A DNA stretch of 37,108 nucleotides from W589 sp964611805 (GCA_964611805.1 CAZTBG010000016.1:1-37108); one strand, 5' to 3'. Positions 8,407 through 16,578 are shown, numbered from the stretch's first letter. Numbers and translations are program-made. Notes: generated from the sequence alone by a model not told the origin.

Positions 8407-8468
8407 CAGGCTATCAGTAATAGACGGATTACGATGTCATTAATTTTACGAGGAGACTGGAGGTTACT

Positions 8469-9866
8469 ATGGCCAGGGGGAGAGTAGTCCAGGTAATCGG
8501 GACGGTAGTAGACGTGGAGTTCCCGCCGGATGAGTTACCTGCCCTGTTCAATGCGGTAGAAATCACAACCGATGAAGGCAAGATTACCCTTGAGGTTGAG
8601 GAACACATTGGTAATAACTGGGTCCGGTGTCTTTCGCTGGCACCCACCGATGGCCTGGCACGGGGTACTGAGGCTGTCGATACTGGGGGACCAATTGTAG
8701 TACCGGTAGGAAGAGCGAGCCTTGGCCGTCTGTTTGACGTGGCCGGTCAGCCGCTGGATGACCTTGGTGAAGTCAAGGCTGATGATTACTGGCCGATTCA
8801 CCGCCAGCCGCCATCTTTCCAGGAGCAGGAGACGACTCCAGAGCTTCTGGAGACGGGGCTCAAGGTTATTGACCTGATTGCACCGTTCACCAAGGGCGGC
8901 AAGATTGGTGCCTATGGAGGGGCCGGTGTCGGCAAGACGGTGGTCATTCAGGAGCTTATCCGCAACATCGCCACCGAACACGGCGGTTTCTCGGTGTTTG
9001 CCGGTGTTGGCGAGAGGTCGCGTGAAGGTAATGACCTGTGGAACGAGATGAAGGAGTCTGGTGTCCTTGACAAAACGGTGATGGTCTTTGGCCAGATGAA
9101 CGAGCCGCCGGCGGTACGTTTAAGAGTAGGGCTGACAGGGCTGACCATGGCTGAGTATTTCCGTGATACTGAGGGCCAGGATGTCCTGCTTTTTATTGAC
9201 AATATCTACCGGTACACCCTGGCAGGTATGGAGGTCTCGGCGCTGCTGGGGCGAATGCCTTCAGCCGTGGGTTATCAGCCGACCCTGGCCACGGAGATGG
9301 GTGAGCTTCAGGAGAGAATTACCTCCACCAAGCGGGGCTCCATTACTTCCTTCCAGGCAATCTACGTTCCGGCGGATGACTATACCGACCCCGGAGTGGT
9401 TACCAGCTTCGGCCATCTGGATGCTGTTATTGCTTTGGAGCGATCGATTGCCGAGCAGGCCCTTTTCCCGGCGGTAGACCCGCTGACGTCTACCTCTCGG
9501 GTCCTTGACCCGGCGATTGTCGGTGATGAGCATTATAATGTTGCCCGGGAGGTGCAGAGGGTACTCCAGCGCTACAAGGACCTTCAGGATGTAATTGCCA
9601 TCCTGGGTATTGAAGAACTGAGCGAGGAGGACAAGCTAATTGTGGCGCGGGCACGTAAGATACAGCGCTTCCTGTCTCAACCGATGTTTGTTGCTGAGGC
9701 CTTCACCGGCCGTGAGGGCAAATACGTAGCCCGTGAGGAGACAGTACGCGGTTTTAAAGAGATACTTGAGGGCAAGTATGATGCCTTGCCGGAGCAGGCC
9801 TTCTATATGATGGGCACGATAGACGACGTGGTAGCTGAAGCGGAGAGGATGGAGGCCACCGCATAA
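8469..9866 (+). CDS. atpD: ATP synthase F1 subunit beta
   Basis: 465 residues, the catalytic subunit. Walker A is GGAGVGKT at 150-157 and the catalytic glutamate is in GVGERSREGNDL (Glu182). LLFIDNIYRYTLAGMEVSAL at about 240-259 is the region usually reading IDNIFRFTQAGSEVSAL: both Phe are Tyr, Gln is Leu and Ser is Met. These are unusual but mostly hydrophobic swaps near the helix facing gamma. ALLGRMPSAVGYQPTLATEM follows the family exactly. AGGAGACTGGAGG upstream gives a strong ribosome site. The stop overlaps the atpC start by one base (TAATG), so the last two genes are translationally coupled. Confidence 0.97.
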   Translation: MARGRVVQVIGTVVDVEFPPDELPALFNAVEITTDEGKITLEVEEHIGNNWVRCLSLAPTDGLARGTEAVDTGGPIVVPVGRASLGRLFDVAGQPLDDLGEVKADDYWPIHRQPPSFQEQETTPELLETGLKVIDLIAPFTKGGKIGAYGGAGVGKTVVIQELIRNIATEHGGFSVFAGVGERSREGNDLWNEMKESGVLDKTVMVFGQMNEPPAVRLRVGLTGLTMAEYFRDTEGQDVLLFIDNIYRYTLAGMEVSALLGRMPSAVGYQPTLATEMGELQERITSTKRGSITSFQAIYVPADDYTDPGVVTSFGHLDAVIALERSIAEQALFPAVDPLTSTSRVLDPAIVGDEHYNVAREVQRVLQRYKDLQDVIAILGIEELSEEDKLIVARARKIQRFLSQPMFVAEAFTGREGKYVAREETVRGFKEILEGKYDALPEQAFYMMGTIDDVVAEAERMEATA

Positions 9867-10285
9867 TGCCTATCAGGCTTGATATCGTGACCGCTGAGCA
9901 ACTGGTCTTTTCAGACGACGTTGACATAGTAGTAGCGCCGGGTATTGATGGTGAGATGGCAATCTTACCGCACCATGCACCACTGATGACGATGTTACAG
10001 CCGGGTGAGCTTCGTGTGAGGAAGGGTGGGGAGGAGATATTCATGGCTATCACCGGCGGTTTCCTTGAAGTGAGGCCTGACCGAGTTACCGTTCTGGCCG
10101 ATGCCGCTGAGAGGGCTGAAGATATCGACGCCGCCCGGGCTGAAGAGGCGAAGCGACGTGCCGAGGAACGGCTTGGTGGGAAATTATCGGGAACTAACAT
10201 GGTTCGCGCCGAGGCGGCGTTACGCCGCTCTCTGGTTCGTCTTAGAGTAGCTGAAAAGAGGCGAAGGAGAAGGCCGGAACTTTGA
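9866..10285 (+). CDS. atpC: ATP synthase F1 subunit epsilon
   Basis: 139 residues. The N-terminal beta-sandwich (about 1-85) has MPIRLDIVTAEQLVFSDDVD and the conserved GEMAILPHHAPLMTML, with the later GGFLEVRPDRVTVLAD. The C-terminal two-helix domain (DIDAARAEEAKRRAEERLGG) is present, so the inhibitory regulation known for bacterial epsilon is possible. The tail ends in a basic cluster (EKRRRRRPEL). The start codon shares one base with the atpD stop. A terminator follows directly. Confidence 0.95.
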   Translation: MPIRLDIVTAEQLVFSDDVDIVVAPGIDGEMAILPHHAPLMTMLQPGELRVRKGGEEIFMAITGGFLEVRPDRVTVLADAAERAEDIDAARAEEAKRRAEERLGGKLSGTNMVRAEAALRRSLVRLRVAEKRRRRRPEL

Positions 10286-10331
10286 GTCTATAGTCTCCAA
10301 CCAGACTACTGCTGAACAGAAACCTCACCAC

Positions 10332-10381
10332 AAGCACCAGTCCTGTCATTCAATAAACCAACAGTTACCCTGGTGCTTTTT
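10332..10381 (+). terminator. Terminator of the ATP synthase operon
   Basis: AAGCACCAG (10332-10340) pairs perfectly with CTGGTGCTT (10370-10378) across a 29-base loop. That loop contains a further CTGT/ACAG inner pairing. The stem is followed by a T-rich tract (TTTTT at 10377-10381, then GCTTTT). It lies in the convergent gap between atpC and the PQQ-repeat gene. The loop is long for a classic terminator, but the stem and tract are clear. Confidence 0.7.
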
Positions 10382-10396
10382 GCTTTTAACCGGGTA

Positions 10397-12043
10397 CTAT
10401 TCTATGGCGTAAAGCTTGCCGTCGTGTGAGGTTAAATAGATAATGCCGTTGACCAGTGCCGGGGAGGAAGTGATTGGGCCTCCGGTAGTGAAGTGCCAGA
10501 GTTCTTTGCCGTCGGCAGTATTTATTGCATAAAGAAGTCCGTCCTCACTACCTATATAGAGGACATCATTGCCGAGTGCCGGCGAAGACCTGATGTCGTC
10601 TTCAGCTCTGAAAGGGGGGTCCCAGAGTTTTTCGTGCGTCGAGATATCTATCGCATACAGGTAGTTGTCGAAAGCGGTATATATTACTGTTTCACTTACG
10701 AGAGGGGAAGAAGAAGAGGTTTGCCTGCCTAATCGTGGGACGTTCCAAAGGTACCCTGACGTCGGTGGCGGTGTCGGCGCAAGGCGGAAAGCGTATAGCT
10801 GAACCCAGAAGTTACCGAGTATGTGCTCCCCCGGCCAGTTTCTCGCTTTGCCATCGATGGCAATAAGGTTGCCACCGCTGTTGAAATAGACGACACCGTC
10901 CTTCACTGCCGGGGAAGATGAAGTCGAAAGAATCCTGAACTGCAGCCGGAACCTGCCATTAGAAGCCTGCAGGGCGAAAATATACCTATCCATCGAGCAG
11001 AAGTAGACGATACCGTTGGCTACTGCTGGTGAGGAAAGGATGGGGCCGTCTGCCTCGTAGTCCCAGAGCTTTTCTCCGGTTCTGGCATCAAGGGCATATA
11101 TATGAGAGTCATCGGAGCAAAATAAAACCATGCCGTCGGCCACTGCCGGAGATGATTGGTTGGCCTTTCCGGTGGGGAAAGTCCAGAGTTTCTCGCCGGT
11201 CTTAGCATTGAGAGCATAGAAAATGCCGTCATTTGAGCCGAAGTAGACGATGCCATCGACAACGGCCGGCGAGGACTCCACAAAGCTGTTCGTCCTGAAT
11301 TCCCAGAGCTCGGTACCGGTATCTGCGTCCACGGCATATAGGTTCCAATCCTGGGAACCAAAGTAGATTATTCCGTCCACCACTGTCGGCGACGAATGGT
11401 TTCCTGACTCCAGTCTTACCAAGCCACTAGAGTCACACGAGTACAGGCCTCTCGTTTTTAGTACGTCCAGGTAATCTGGATAGAGAGGGTTACCGGCAGG
11501 GAAAGTTGACATGCGGTTGGTCTTGTCAGTAGCTGATACTGAGGCAAGGCCCTTATCAGCTATCATCGTATCCATGGCTGTCTGTACTGTTGCCAGCTCT
11601 TCTTCCAGGGGGAAGAATACCCACTTCAGCTCCCCTTCGGGTTGAGTATCGGTGGGGTTAATGCTACCGGAGTGGCTGAGGTCGTGGCGAAACATTGTCC
11701 ACTCCCCGGGGAGCGGTTCGGAGTTCAGGGTCGGCGAAGGTGCCAATATCAGGTCAGTGAAGCTGTAAATCGCGAGAAAAACCGCGGTGGCAAGCAGCAC
11801 TGGAGCTATTATGCTTACCGAGACTGTCTTAATCAGGTTGCGACGGCGCGACCGGACCCGCTCCCGTTCCATGATGCTCTCTAGCTCTTCGGTGGTTACG
11901 GGCTCGACCGAGAAGAGTGAGGCTCCCCAGCAGTGCTGGCAGTGCAGGGTTCCCGCCGGGTTAGGCTGCTTGCATACGGGGCATACCAGCCACTGTTTTG
12001 CTTCTTTTGCTTCAGGCCCAGGCTTCTCAGGAATGGAATCCAC
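10397..12043 (-). CDS. Membrane-anchored zinc-ribbon protein with PQQ-type beta-propeller
   Basis: 548 residues in three parts. Residues ~19-40 are a zinc ribbon (CPVCKQPNPAGTLHCQHCWG); ~68-94 form a single membrane helix (LIKTVSVSIIAPVLLATAVF) after an Arg-rich stretch; ~105-548 hold seven or eight PQQ/Trp-docking repeats. Repeat units follow SSPAV-DGIVYFGS-DG-LYALDA-TGEKLW, giving a BamB-like propeller that should lie outside the membrane, with the zinc ribbon in the cytoplasm. There is no quinoprotein dehydrogenase active-site domain, so it is more likely a scaffold or sensor than an enzyme. It starts at GTG 12043 with GAGGTAAG upstream. It follows rpsP-khpA after 180 bases that hold only a small hairpin (CTTCCG/CGGAAG near 12150). 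Molecular role unknown. Confidence 0.85.
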   Translation of the reverse strand: MDSIPEKPGPEAKEAKQWLVCPVCKQPNPAGTLHCQHCWGASLFSVEPVTTEELESIMERERVRSRRRNLIKTVSVSIIAPVLLATAVFLAIYSFTDLILAPSPTLNSEPLPGEWTMFRHDLSHSGSINPTDTQPEGELKWVFFPLEEELATVQTAMDTMIADKGLASVSATDKTNRMSTFPAGNPLYPDYLDVLKTRGLYSCDSSGLVRLESGNHSSPTVVDGIIYFGSQDWNLYAVDADTGTELWEFRTNSFVESSPAVVDGIVYFGSNDGIFYALNAKTGEKLWTFPTGKANQSSPAVADGMVLFCSDDSHIYALDARTGEKLWDYEADGPILSSPAVANGIVYFCSMDRYIFALQASNGRFRLQFRILSTSSSPAVKDGVVYFNSGGNLIAIDGKARNWPGEHILGNFWVQLYAFRLAPTPPPTSGYLWNVPRLGRQTSSSSPLVSETVIYTAFDNYLYAIDISTHEKLWDPPFRAEDDIRSSPALGNDVLYIGSEDGLLYAINTADGKELWHFTTGGPITSSPALVNGIIYLTSHDGKLYAIE

Positions 12044-12223
12044 GACTTACCTCAGTATCACATTGCTCATACCATAAAGAGAGACTAAGACTGGTTGGGT
12101 AATGAGCGGGGTTTTCAGACAGACCGCGTCTCGCCTGCTCGGCAAAACCACTTCCGCGCGACGGAAGGTTGTGGGCCGAAATAATGTGTGTGGCTCAGAA
12201 GTGGCAGGATAGTCTCCACGGTT

Positions 12224-12451
12224 TCAGACAATTTCGAGGGTGGCTCTGGTGCCAGCTTTGGCGGCTTTTACCCTTATCAGTGTGCGCATTGCCTCAGCGA
12301 TGCGCCCCTGTTTACCTATCACCCTTCCTTTATCATCGTCGGCGACTTGTAGCTTGAGAATGATACCTTGTTCGTCCTCTTCCTCGGTAACCTGAACATC
12401 ATCGGGTGAATTAACGATTGACTTGGCGATGTACTCTACTAGTTCTTTCAT
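12224..12451 (-). CDS. khpA: KH-domain RNA-binding protein KhpA
   Basis: 75 residues, a single KH domain (YlqC/KhpA family) that binds RNA and in Firmicutes partners KhpB in cell-envelope control. The opening MKELVEYIAKSIVNSPDDVQ and the GxxG loop in GRVIGKQGRIAEAMRTL (GKQG) are diagnostic. It overlaps the end of rpsP by four bases (ATGA), so the two are translationally coupled. This is the standard rpsP-khpA pair, but rimM and trmD, which usually follow, are not here. Confidence 0.93.
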   Translation of the reverse strand: MKELVEYIAKSIVNSPDDVQVTEEEDEQGIILKLQVADDDKGRVIGKQGRIAEAMRTLIRVKAAKAGTRATLEIV

Positions 12452-12714
12452 GCTTTCTCCTTGGCTGTCTTGGACTTCTCAATACCCGCCTTGGACAGCA
12501 ACCGGGCGGCGGTAGCGGTTGGTTGAGCCCCTTTGTCAAGCCACTTCACTGCCTCTTCCCCATCTATGACCACAGTCTCCGGGTCAGTTAAGGGATTGTA
12601 GTGACCGATGACACTAACGGATGCCCCATCTCGGGGGGCACGGGCATCAACCACCACCAGGCGGTAGCTTGGTTTCTTTTTAGCGCCGACTCTTCGCAAG
12701 CGTATTTTTAGCAT
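12448..12714 (-). CDS. rpsP: 30S ribosomal protein S16
   Basis: Start chosen at ATG 12714, giving MLKIRLRRVGAKKKPSYRLV, which aligns with the normal S16 N-terminus. The frame is open upstream to an ATG at 12744, but that ATG overlaps the promoter's -35 box at 12747-12752, so it cannot be transcribed from this promoter. The body has VVVDARAPRDGASVSVIGHY and NPLTDPETVVIDGEEAVKWL, all typical. The C-terminal TATAARLLSKAGI is followed by a Lys-rich tail. No Shine-Dalgarno precedes 12714; the promoter ends nine bases before it, so the mRNA should be nearly leaderless. 89 residues, normal for S16. Confidence 0.95.
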   Translation of the reverse strand: MLKIRLRRVGAKKKPSYRLVVVDARAPRDGASVSVIGHYNPLTDPETVVIDGEEAVKWLDKGAQPTATAARLLSKAGIEKSKTAKEKA

Positions 12715-12723
12715 GACGAGCAT

Positions 12724-12752
12724 ATTATGCGCTTTCAGGGACATGTTGTCAA
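12724..12752 (-). promoter_or_regulatory. rpsP promoter directly abutting the start codon
   Basis: On the minus strand TTGACA (12752-12747) is a perfect -35, separated by exactly 17 bases from CATAAT (12729-12724). Expected transcription start is about 12716-12718, leaving two to four bases before the rpsP ATG at 12714. It is back to back with the nfi promoter; 25 bases separate the two -35 boxes. Confidence 0.65.
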
Positions 12753-12777
12753 TAGAGATTACTCAATAAGATTGCTG

Positions 12778-12806
12778 TTGTCAAGATGTTGCGTAATCGC
12801 TATAAT
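12778..12806 (+). promoter_or_regulatory. nfi promoter directly abutting the start codon
   Basis: TTGTCA (12778-12783), a 17-base spacer and a perfect TATAAT (12801-12806). The in-frame GTG at 12813 begins six bases after the -10, at the expected transcription start itself. The ATG at 12786 lies inside the spacer and so cannot be the start if this promoter is used. Confidence 0.6.
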
Positions 12807-12812
12807 CGGGGT

Positions 12813-13544
12813 GTGAGGTTGAGGAAACGGCACACCTGGCAACTGAGTATTGCCGAGGCTATGGAGATGCAGCGGCAGTTAGCAGGCGAGGTGCTGCGGA
12901 GTGGAAAGGTAGTCGGGCCCCGTTTTATCGCCGGTATAGACGTCTCCGTCTTCAGGGCACGGGGAGCGGCTACCGGTGCTGTGGTTGTGCTCGAATATCC
13001 TGGTCTCAGGCTGGTGGAGGTCAGGGTGGTTCACGGAGAGATTAATTTCCCCTACGTACCCGGGCTCCTGTCATTTCGAGAGGCACCCCTGATTCTGGAA
13101 GCCTGTGAGACTCTGGAGATAACGCCTGACCTTGTCCTGGTGGATGGTCAGGGGATTGCCCATCCGCGGCGAATCGGTCTTGCCTCTCACCTGGGACTCT
13201 TTCTGGATGTGCCGACTATCGGCTGTGCCAAGTCCCGGCTCTGTGGCAGTCACGACGTGCCCGGGAATGAGCCGGGTAGTTATGCTGAGCTGGTAGACAG
13301 AGGTGAGATAATCGGGGTGGTCCTCCGGACCAAGGAGAAAACGAAGCCAGTTTATGTTTCTGTGGGGTGTGGGCTTGATTTACCGACGGCCACACACTGG
13401 TTACTGGAGTGTTGCCGGGGTTACCGTCTGCCCGAACCCATACGCCTGGCCCACCAGGCTGCTGGCGGTAATCTGAAGCCGGAGAAGTACGTTTCGATGC
13501 AAGAGAAGTTATCCAAGGCGGTTTCTCCCGCTAGAGAAATGTGA
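12813..13544 (+). CDS. nfi: Endonuclease V (deoxyinosine 3' endonuclease)
   Basis: Cuts DNA next to deaminated adenine (hypoxanthine) to start alternative excision repair. With the GTG 12813 start the protein is 243 residues and the acidic catalytic set falls at Asp43 (IAGIDVSVF), Glu90 (VPGLLSFRE) and Asp111 (LVLVDGQGIAHPRRIGLA). These are close to Asp35, Glu89 and Asp110 of the E. coli enzyme. The PYVPGLLSFRE wedge motif and TIGCAKSRL are also present. No ribosome site precedes the start; the promoter at 12778-12806 suggests a leaderless mRNA. An upstream ATG at 12786 is in frame but lies inside the promoter. The stop TGA overlaps the GAGGG that serves prfB, so the two are probably co-transcribed. 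Confidence 0.93.
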   Translation: MRLRKRHTWQLSIAEAMEMQRQLAGEVLRSGKVVGPRFIAGIDVSVFRARGAATGAVVVLEYPGLRLVEVRVVHGEINFPYVPGLLSFREAPLILEACETLEITPDLVLVDGQGIAHPRRIGLASHLGLFLDVPTIGCAKSRLCGSHDVPGNEPGSYAELVDRGEIIGVVLRTKEKTKPVYVSVGCGLDLPTATHWLLECCRGYRLPEPIRLAHQAAGGNLKPEKYVSMQEKLSKAVSPAREM

Positions 13545-13551
13545 GGGACAA

Positions 13552-14656
13552 ATGCAGGAACTGAGGGGTAAGCTGGAAGACCTACGGTCCCGAATATCTA
13601 ATATTCTGGTGCATCTTTGACATTACCAGCCGGGAAGAAGAGATTGCCAAATTAGAAAAGCAGTCTACCCAGCCCGATTTCTGGTCAGACCAGGTAACCG
13701 CCCGCAGTGTCATGCGACAGCTGGCGGAGCAGAAGCGGGTGGTGGAGCGGTGGCGTGGGTTAGAGAAGCAGGTTGCTGACATCGCCGAACTGATTTCTCT
13801 GATAGTGGAGGAGAAGGATGTTTCGTTGGAGGAGGAGATTAGAGTCGAAGCTGAGCGAGTGGCGGAACGCCTTGATAAACTGGAACTGGAGATGGCTTTC
13901 CGCGGCGAGTATGATGACCGGAATGCCATCCTGGCGATTCACGCCGGGGCCGGTGGTACCGAATCTCAGGACTGGGCGGAGATGCTGATGAGGATGTATC
14001 TTCGCTGGGCGGAGCGCCGCGGCTTTGATGCCGAGGTACTGGATACCTCCCCGGGTGACGAAGCAGGAATTAAAAACGCTACTATTGCAATTAATGGTGA
14101 CTATGCCTGTGGCTATCTGAGGTCGGAACACGGTGTCCACCGTCTGGTCCGCCTTTCTCCATTTGATGCTGACCATGCCCGGCACACTTCTTTTGTTCTG
14201 GTGGAAGTTATGCCTGAAGCCGAGATGGATGTCGATATAAAGATAGAGCCTGACGACCTGAGGATAGATGTTTACCGGTCGAGCGGACCGGGTGGACAGC
14301 ACATGCAGAAGACATCGAGTGCTGTCCGAGTAACACATCTGCCTACTGGACTGGTGGTCACCTGCCAGAGTGAGCGTTCCCAGCACCAGAACAAGGAGAC
14401 CGCTCTCAAGATACTGGGTGCCCGCCTCCTGGAACTGGAGACGGAAAAGAAGTCGGAGGAGATGGTCCGGCTCAAGGGGAAGCGTATTGATGCCGGCTGG
14501 GGTAGTCAGATAAGGAGCTATGTCCTTCATCCCTACAGGATGGTGAAAGACCACCGGACTGGCTACGAGACGAACAACACGGAGGCAGTGCTGGACGGTG
14601 AACTGGACGGTTTTATCACGGCGTATCTCCGGTCTCTTGCCGGTAAGGAAGACTGA
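13552..14656 (+). CDS. prfB: Peptide chain release factor 2, programmed +1 frameshift
   Basis: Terminates translation at UGA and UAA. Translation starts at ATG 13552 (GAGGG at 13543-13547), reads 22 codons to CTT at 13615-13617, meets an in-frame TGA at 13618-13620, and continues in the +1 frame from GAC at 13619. The joined protein is 367 residues, as expected for RF2. The SPF tripeptide anticodon is at about 202-204 (VRLSPFDADH) and the catalytic GGQ at 247-249 (SSGPGGQHMQK). A gene finder that ignores the shift would begin at ATG 13712 and lose 53 residues. The signal-peptide gene behind it starts two bases after its stop. Confidence 0.95.
13606..13621 (+). promoter_or_regulatory. RF2 autoregulatory +1 frameshift site
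   Basis: CTTTGAC at 13615-13621 is the classic slippery codon, UGA stop and following C. Upstream, GGTG at 13609-13612 sits where the E. coli gene has its internal Shine-Dalgarno (GGGGG three bases before CTT), but the match here is weak. When RF2 is scarce the ribosome pauses at UGA and shifts, making full-length factor. Confidence 0.92.
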
Positions 14657-14657
14657 G

Positions 14658-15797
14658 TTGGGTTTCAAATCTAAGAAAACAATTGTGCTGGGCGTAATTA
14701 TCTCCCTATTTCTGCTGTTTAACCTGGCACCGGTGCACGCCGAGGGTGGACTGAGAATAGTCAGCAGCTCAGCTCAGGCGAGCTTTCCCCTGACGATTAG
14801 CTTTGATGTAAGTGCCGAGAGTGACGTTGACATTACTGATATTCGTCTGCATTACAAAGTCTTCCGGCATAGTTTTGCCGACGTTACCGCTGAGACATAT
14901 CTGCAATTCGTGTCAGCATCAGAGGTTGAGGCAAGCTGGGACTGGGATATGAGGCGGACGGGTGGGCTACCTCCCGGAACCAGTGTCCAGTACTGGTGGA
15001 CGGTAACGGATGCCAGTGGTGACCAGGCCGAGACCAGCCCGGTTACCATCCTGTTTGATGATGAAAGGTTCTTATGGCAAAGCCTGACCCAGGATATTGT
15101 AACGTTGTACTGGTACAACGGAGACCACTCCTTCGGCGAAGAAATAATGCTGACTATTGATGATGCTCTTGACTGGCTGGAAGCGGATACCGGCGCCACG
15201 TTACAGGAACCTATCGAAATCTATCTGTACGCGAATTCGCAGGACTTACAGGGGTCGATGATTTTTCCGCAGGAATGGACGGGTGGAGTCGCTTTTCCTA
15301 TGTATGGCTGTATTGCCATTGGCATTAGCCCGGCTAACCTCGGCTGGGGTAAAGGGGCGCTTGCCCATGAGCTTACCCATCTGGTAATACACCAGATGAC
15401 GCTTAATCCCTACAATGACATACCCACCTGGCTTGATGAGGGCCTGGCAGTGCGCAGCGAGGGTAGTCCCCAGTATTACTATGTTGATGCCCTTAACCAG
15501 GCGATAATGGACGACAGTCTCATCTCGGTACAGAGCATCTCCAGTCCGTTCTCGGCACTGTCGGACCTGGCCATTCTCTCTTATGCCGAGAGCTACAGTG
15601 TGGTCGATTACCTTATCACCACATACGGGAAAGACAATATGCTTGAGCTACTCGAGACTTTCAGAGCGGGTGCCAGCTATGATGGTGCGCTGATGGAGGT
15701 CTATGGGTTTGATATAGATGGTCTCGACCGGCTATGGCGTGAGTATCTGTCGGCGCCGGTAGGAATGAATATGGTTGGTGTAGCACCAGGTAATTGA
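14658..15797 (+). CDS. Secreted gluzincin-type metallopeptidase
   Basis: Start chosen at TTG 14658, two bases after the prfB stop. AAGGA lies eight bases ahead, and the product then begins with a clean signal peptide (FKSKKTIVLGVIISLFLLF, cleavage likely after PVHA). 379 residues. Residues ~25-130 look like an Ig-like beta domain (TSVQYWWTVTDASGDQAETS). The catalytic part has HELTH at 237-241 and a glutamate in WLDEGLAVRSEG (Glu261), the third zinc ligand of gluzincins in the peptidase-MA-like group. The last ~25 residues show no membrane helix, so the enzyme should be exported. Substrate unknown. An ATG at 14598 is in frame but lies inside prfB and would spoil the signal peptide. Confidence 0.85.
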   Translation: MGFKSKKTIVLGVIISLFLLFNLAPVHAEGGLRIVSSSAQASFPLTISFDVSAESDVDITDIRLHYKVFRHSFADVTAETYLQFVSASEVEASWDWDMRRTGGLPPGTSVQYWWTVTDASGDQAETSPVTILFDDERFLWQSLTQDIVTLYWYNGDHSFGEEIMLTIDDALDWLEADTGATLQEPIEIYLYANSQDLQGSMIFPQEWTGGVAFPMYGCIAIGISPANLGWGKGALAHELTHLVIHQMTLNPYNDIPTWLDEGLAVRSEGSPQYYYVDALNQAIMDDSLISVQSISSPFSALSDLAILSYAESYSVVDYLITTYGKDNMLELLETFRAGASYDGALMEVYGFDIDGLDRLWREYLSAPVGMNMVGVAPGN

Positions 15798-15822
15798 TAC
15801 ACGGGCTACAATAGCGTACAAT
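15794..15822 (+). promoter_or_regulatory. radC promoter
   Basis: TTGATA (15794-15799), 17-base spacer, TACAAT (15817-15822). The -35 overlaps the stop codon of the peptidase gene. Expected transcription start is near 15829, giving a leader of about 57 bases that holds the GGAGAG ribosome site at 15873-15878. Confidence 0.55.
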
Positions 15823-15885
15823 TTTGTTGTCCGGTAGAACATTAGAAGCCGGGTCGGCAGCAGGTTGTCGCAGGAGAGATGCAGT

Positions 15886-16578
15886 TTGGTAAAGAAGTCA
15901 TTCACCATCCATGACCTGCCGGTTGCCGAGCGGCCCAGGGAGAGGCTGCAGCAGTTCGGGGTGGAGGCCCTTTCGGCACAGGAGATTCTGGCGTTGATTC
16001 TGGGTAGAGGTATTGCCGGTGAGTCGGTAACGGTTACGGCGCAGCGCCTGCTCAGCCGGTTTGATGGAATCAAGGGGCTGGCTGAGGCTACTGTAGAAGA
16101 GCTATCCCAGGTGAAGGGGATTGGCCTGGCCAAGGCCTCGCAGATTAAGGCCGCCTTTGAGCTGGGCAAGCGTCTGGAAAGCTATCCGGAGACAGGCAAA
16201 CAGTCGGTGCTGAAGAACACGGCTGAGGTAGCCAGTCTGGTGCAGGGCCGCTTAAGAGGCAAGAAGAAGGAGCATTTTCTGGCGCTGCTATTGGATACCA
16301 GGGGGCAGTTGATAAAGATTGCGGAGGTCTCGGTAGGTAGCCTGGACAGCAGTATTGTCCACCCCCGTGAGGTCTTTAAGGAGGCAATATCGGCCAGTGC
16401 TGCCTCTGTTATTTTTGTCCACAATCACCCCTCGGGCGATACGGAGCCATCTAAAGAAGATATTGGCCTGACGAAGCGGCTGGCTGAAGCAGGCGATATA
16501 ATGGGTATTGACGTCCTAGACCATGTCATCGTCTGCGACCACAGTTACCTTAGCCTGAAAGCGAAGGGGCTGTTTTAA
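15886..16578 (+). CDS. radC: RadC/MPN(JAMM)-domain DNA repair protein
   Basis: About 230 residues from TTG 15886, supported by GGAGAG ten bases upstream; a TTG at 15865 would add seven residues. The N-terminal helix-hairpin-helix part (LSAQEILALILGRG, then VKGIGLAKASQIKAAFELGK) is followed by a JAMM metalloprotease-like fold with VHPREVFKEAISASAAS and the metal motif FVHNHPSGDTEPSKED (HxH...D). That is the full RadC signature. The biochemical role of RadC remains debated; the older link to recombinational repair is weak. The gene runs into a terminator that includes its stop codon. Confidence 0.93.
   Translation: MVKKSFTIHDLPVAERPRERLQQFGVEALSAQEILALILGRGIAGESVTVTAQRLLSRFDGIKGLAEATVEELSQVKGIGLAKASQIKAAFELGKRLESYPETGKQSVLKNTAEVASLVQGRLRGKKKEHFLALLLDTRGQLIKIAEVSVGSLDSSIVHPREVFKEAISASAASVIFVHNHPSGDTEPSKEDIGLTKRLAEAGDIMGIDVLDHVIVCDHSYLSLKAKGLF

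Noticed and set aside
12135..12180. Hairpin CTTCCG/CGGAAG between khpA and the propeller gene as a terminator
   Set aside because: No T tract on either strand and only six strong pairs; at most a minor RNA structure.
12786..12812. ATG 12786 as start of endonuclease V
   Set aside because: It falls in the spacer of a well-formed promoter; the GTG at 12813 also numbers the catalytic residues close to the E. coli enzyme.
14598..14657. ATG 14598 as start of the metallopeptidase
   Set aside because: It lies inside prfB and would put 20 non-conserved residues before a clean signal peptide; TTG 14658 has a ribosome site and fits better.
13760..14668. A 302-codon open frame on the minus strand opposite prfB
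   Set aside because: It lies wholly opposite conserved RF2 coding sequence, has no recognisable domain and no ribosome site; it reflects codon bias in prfB.
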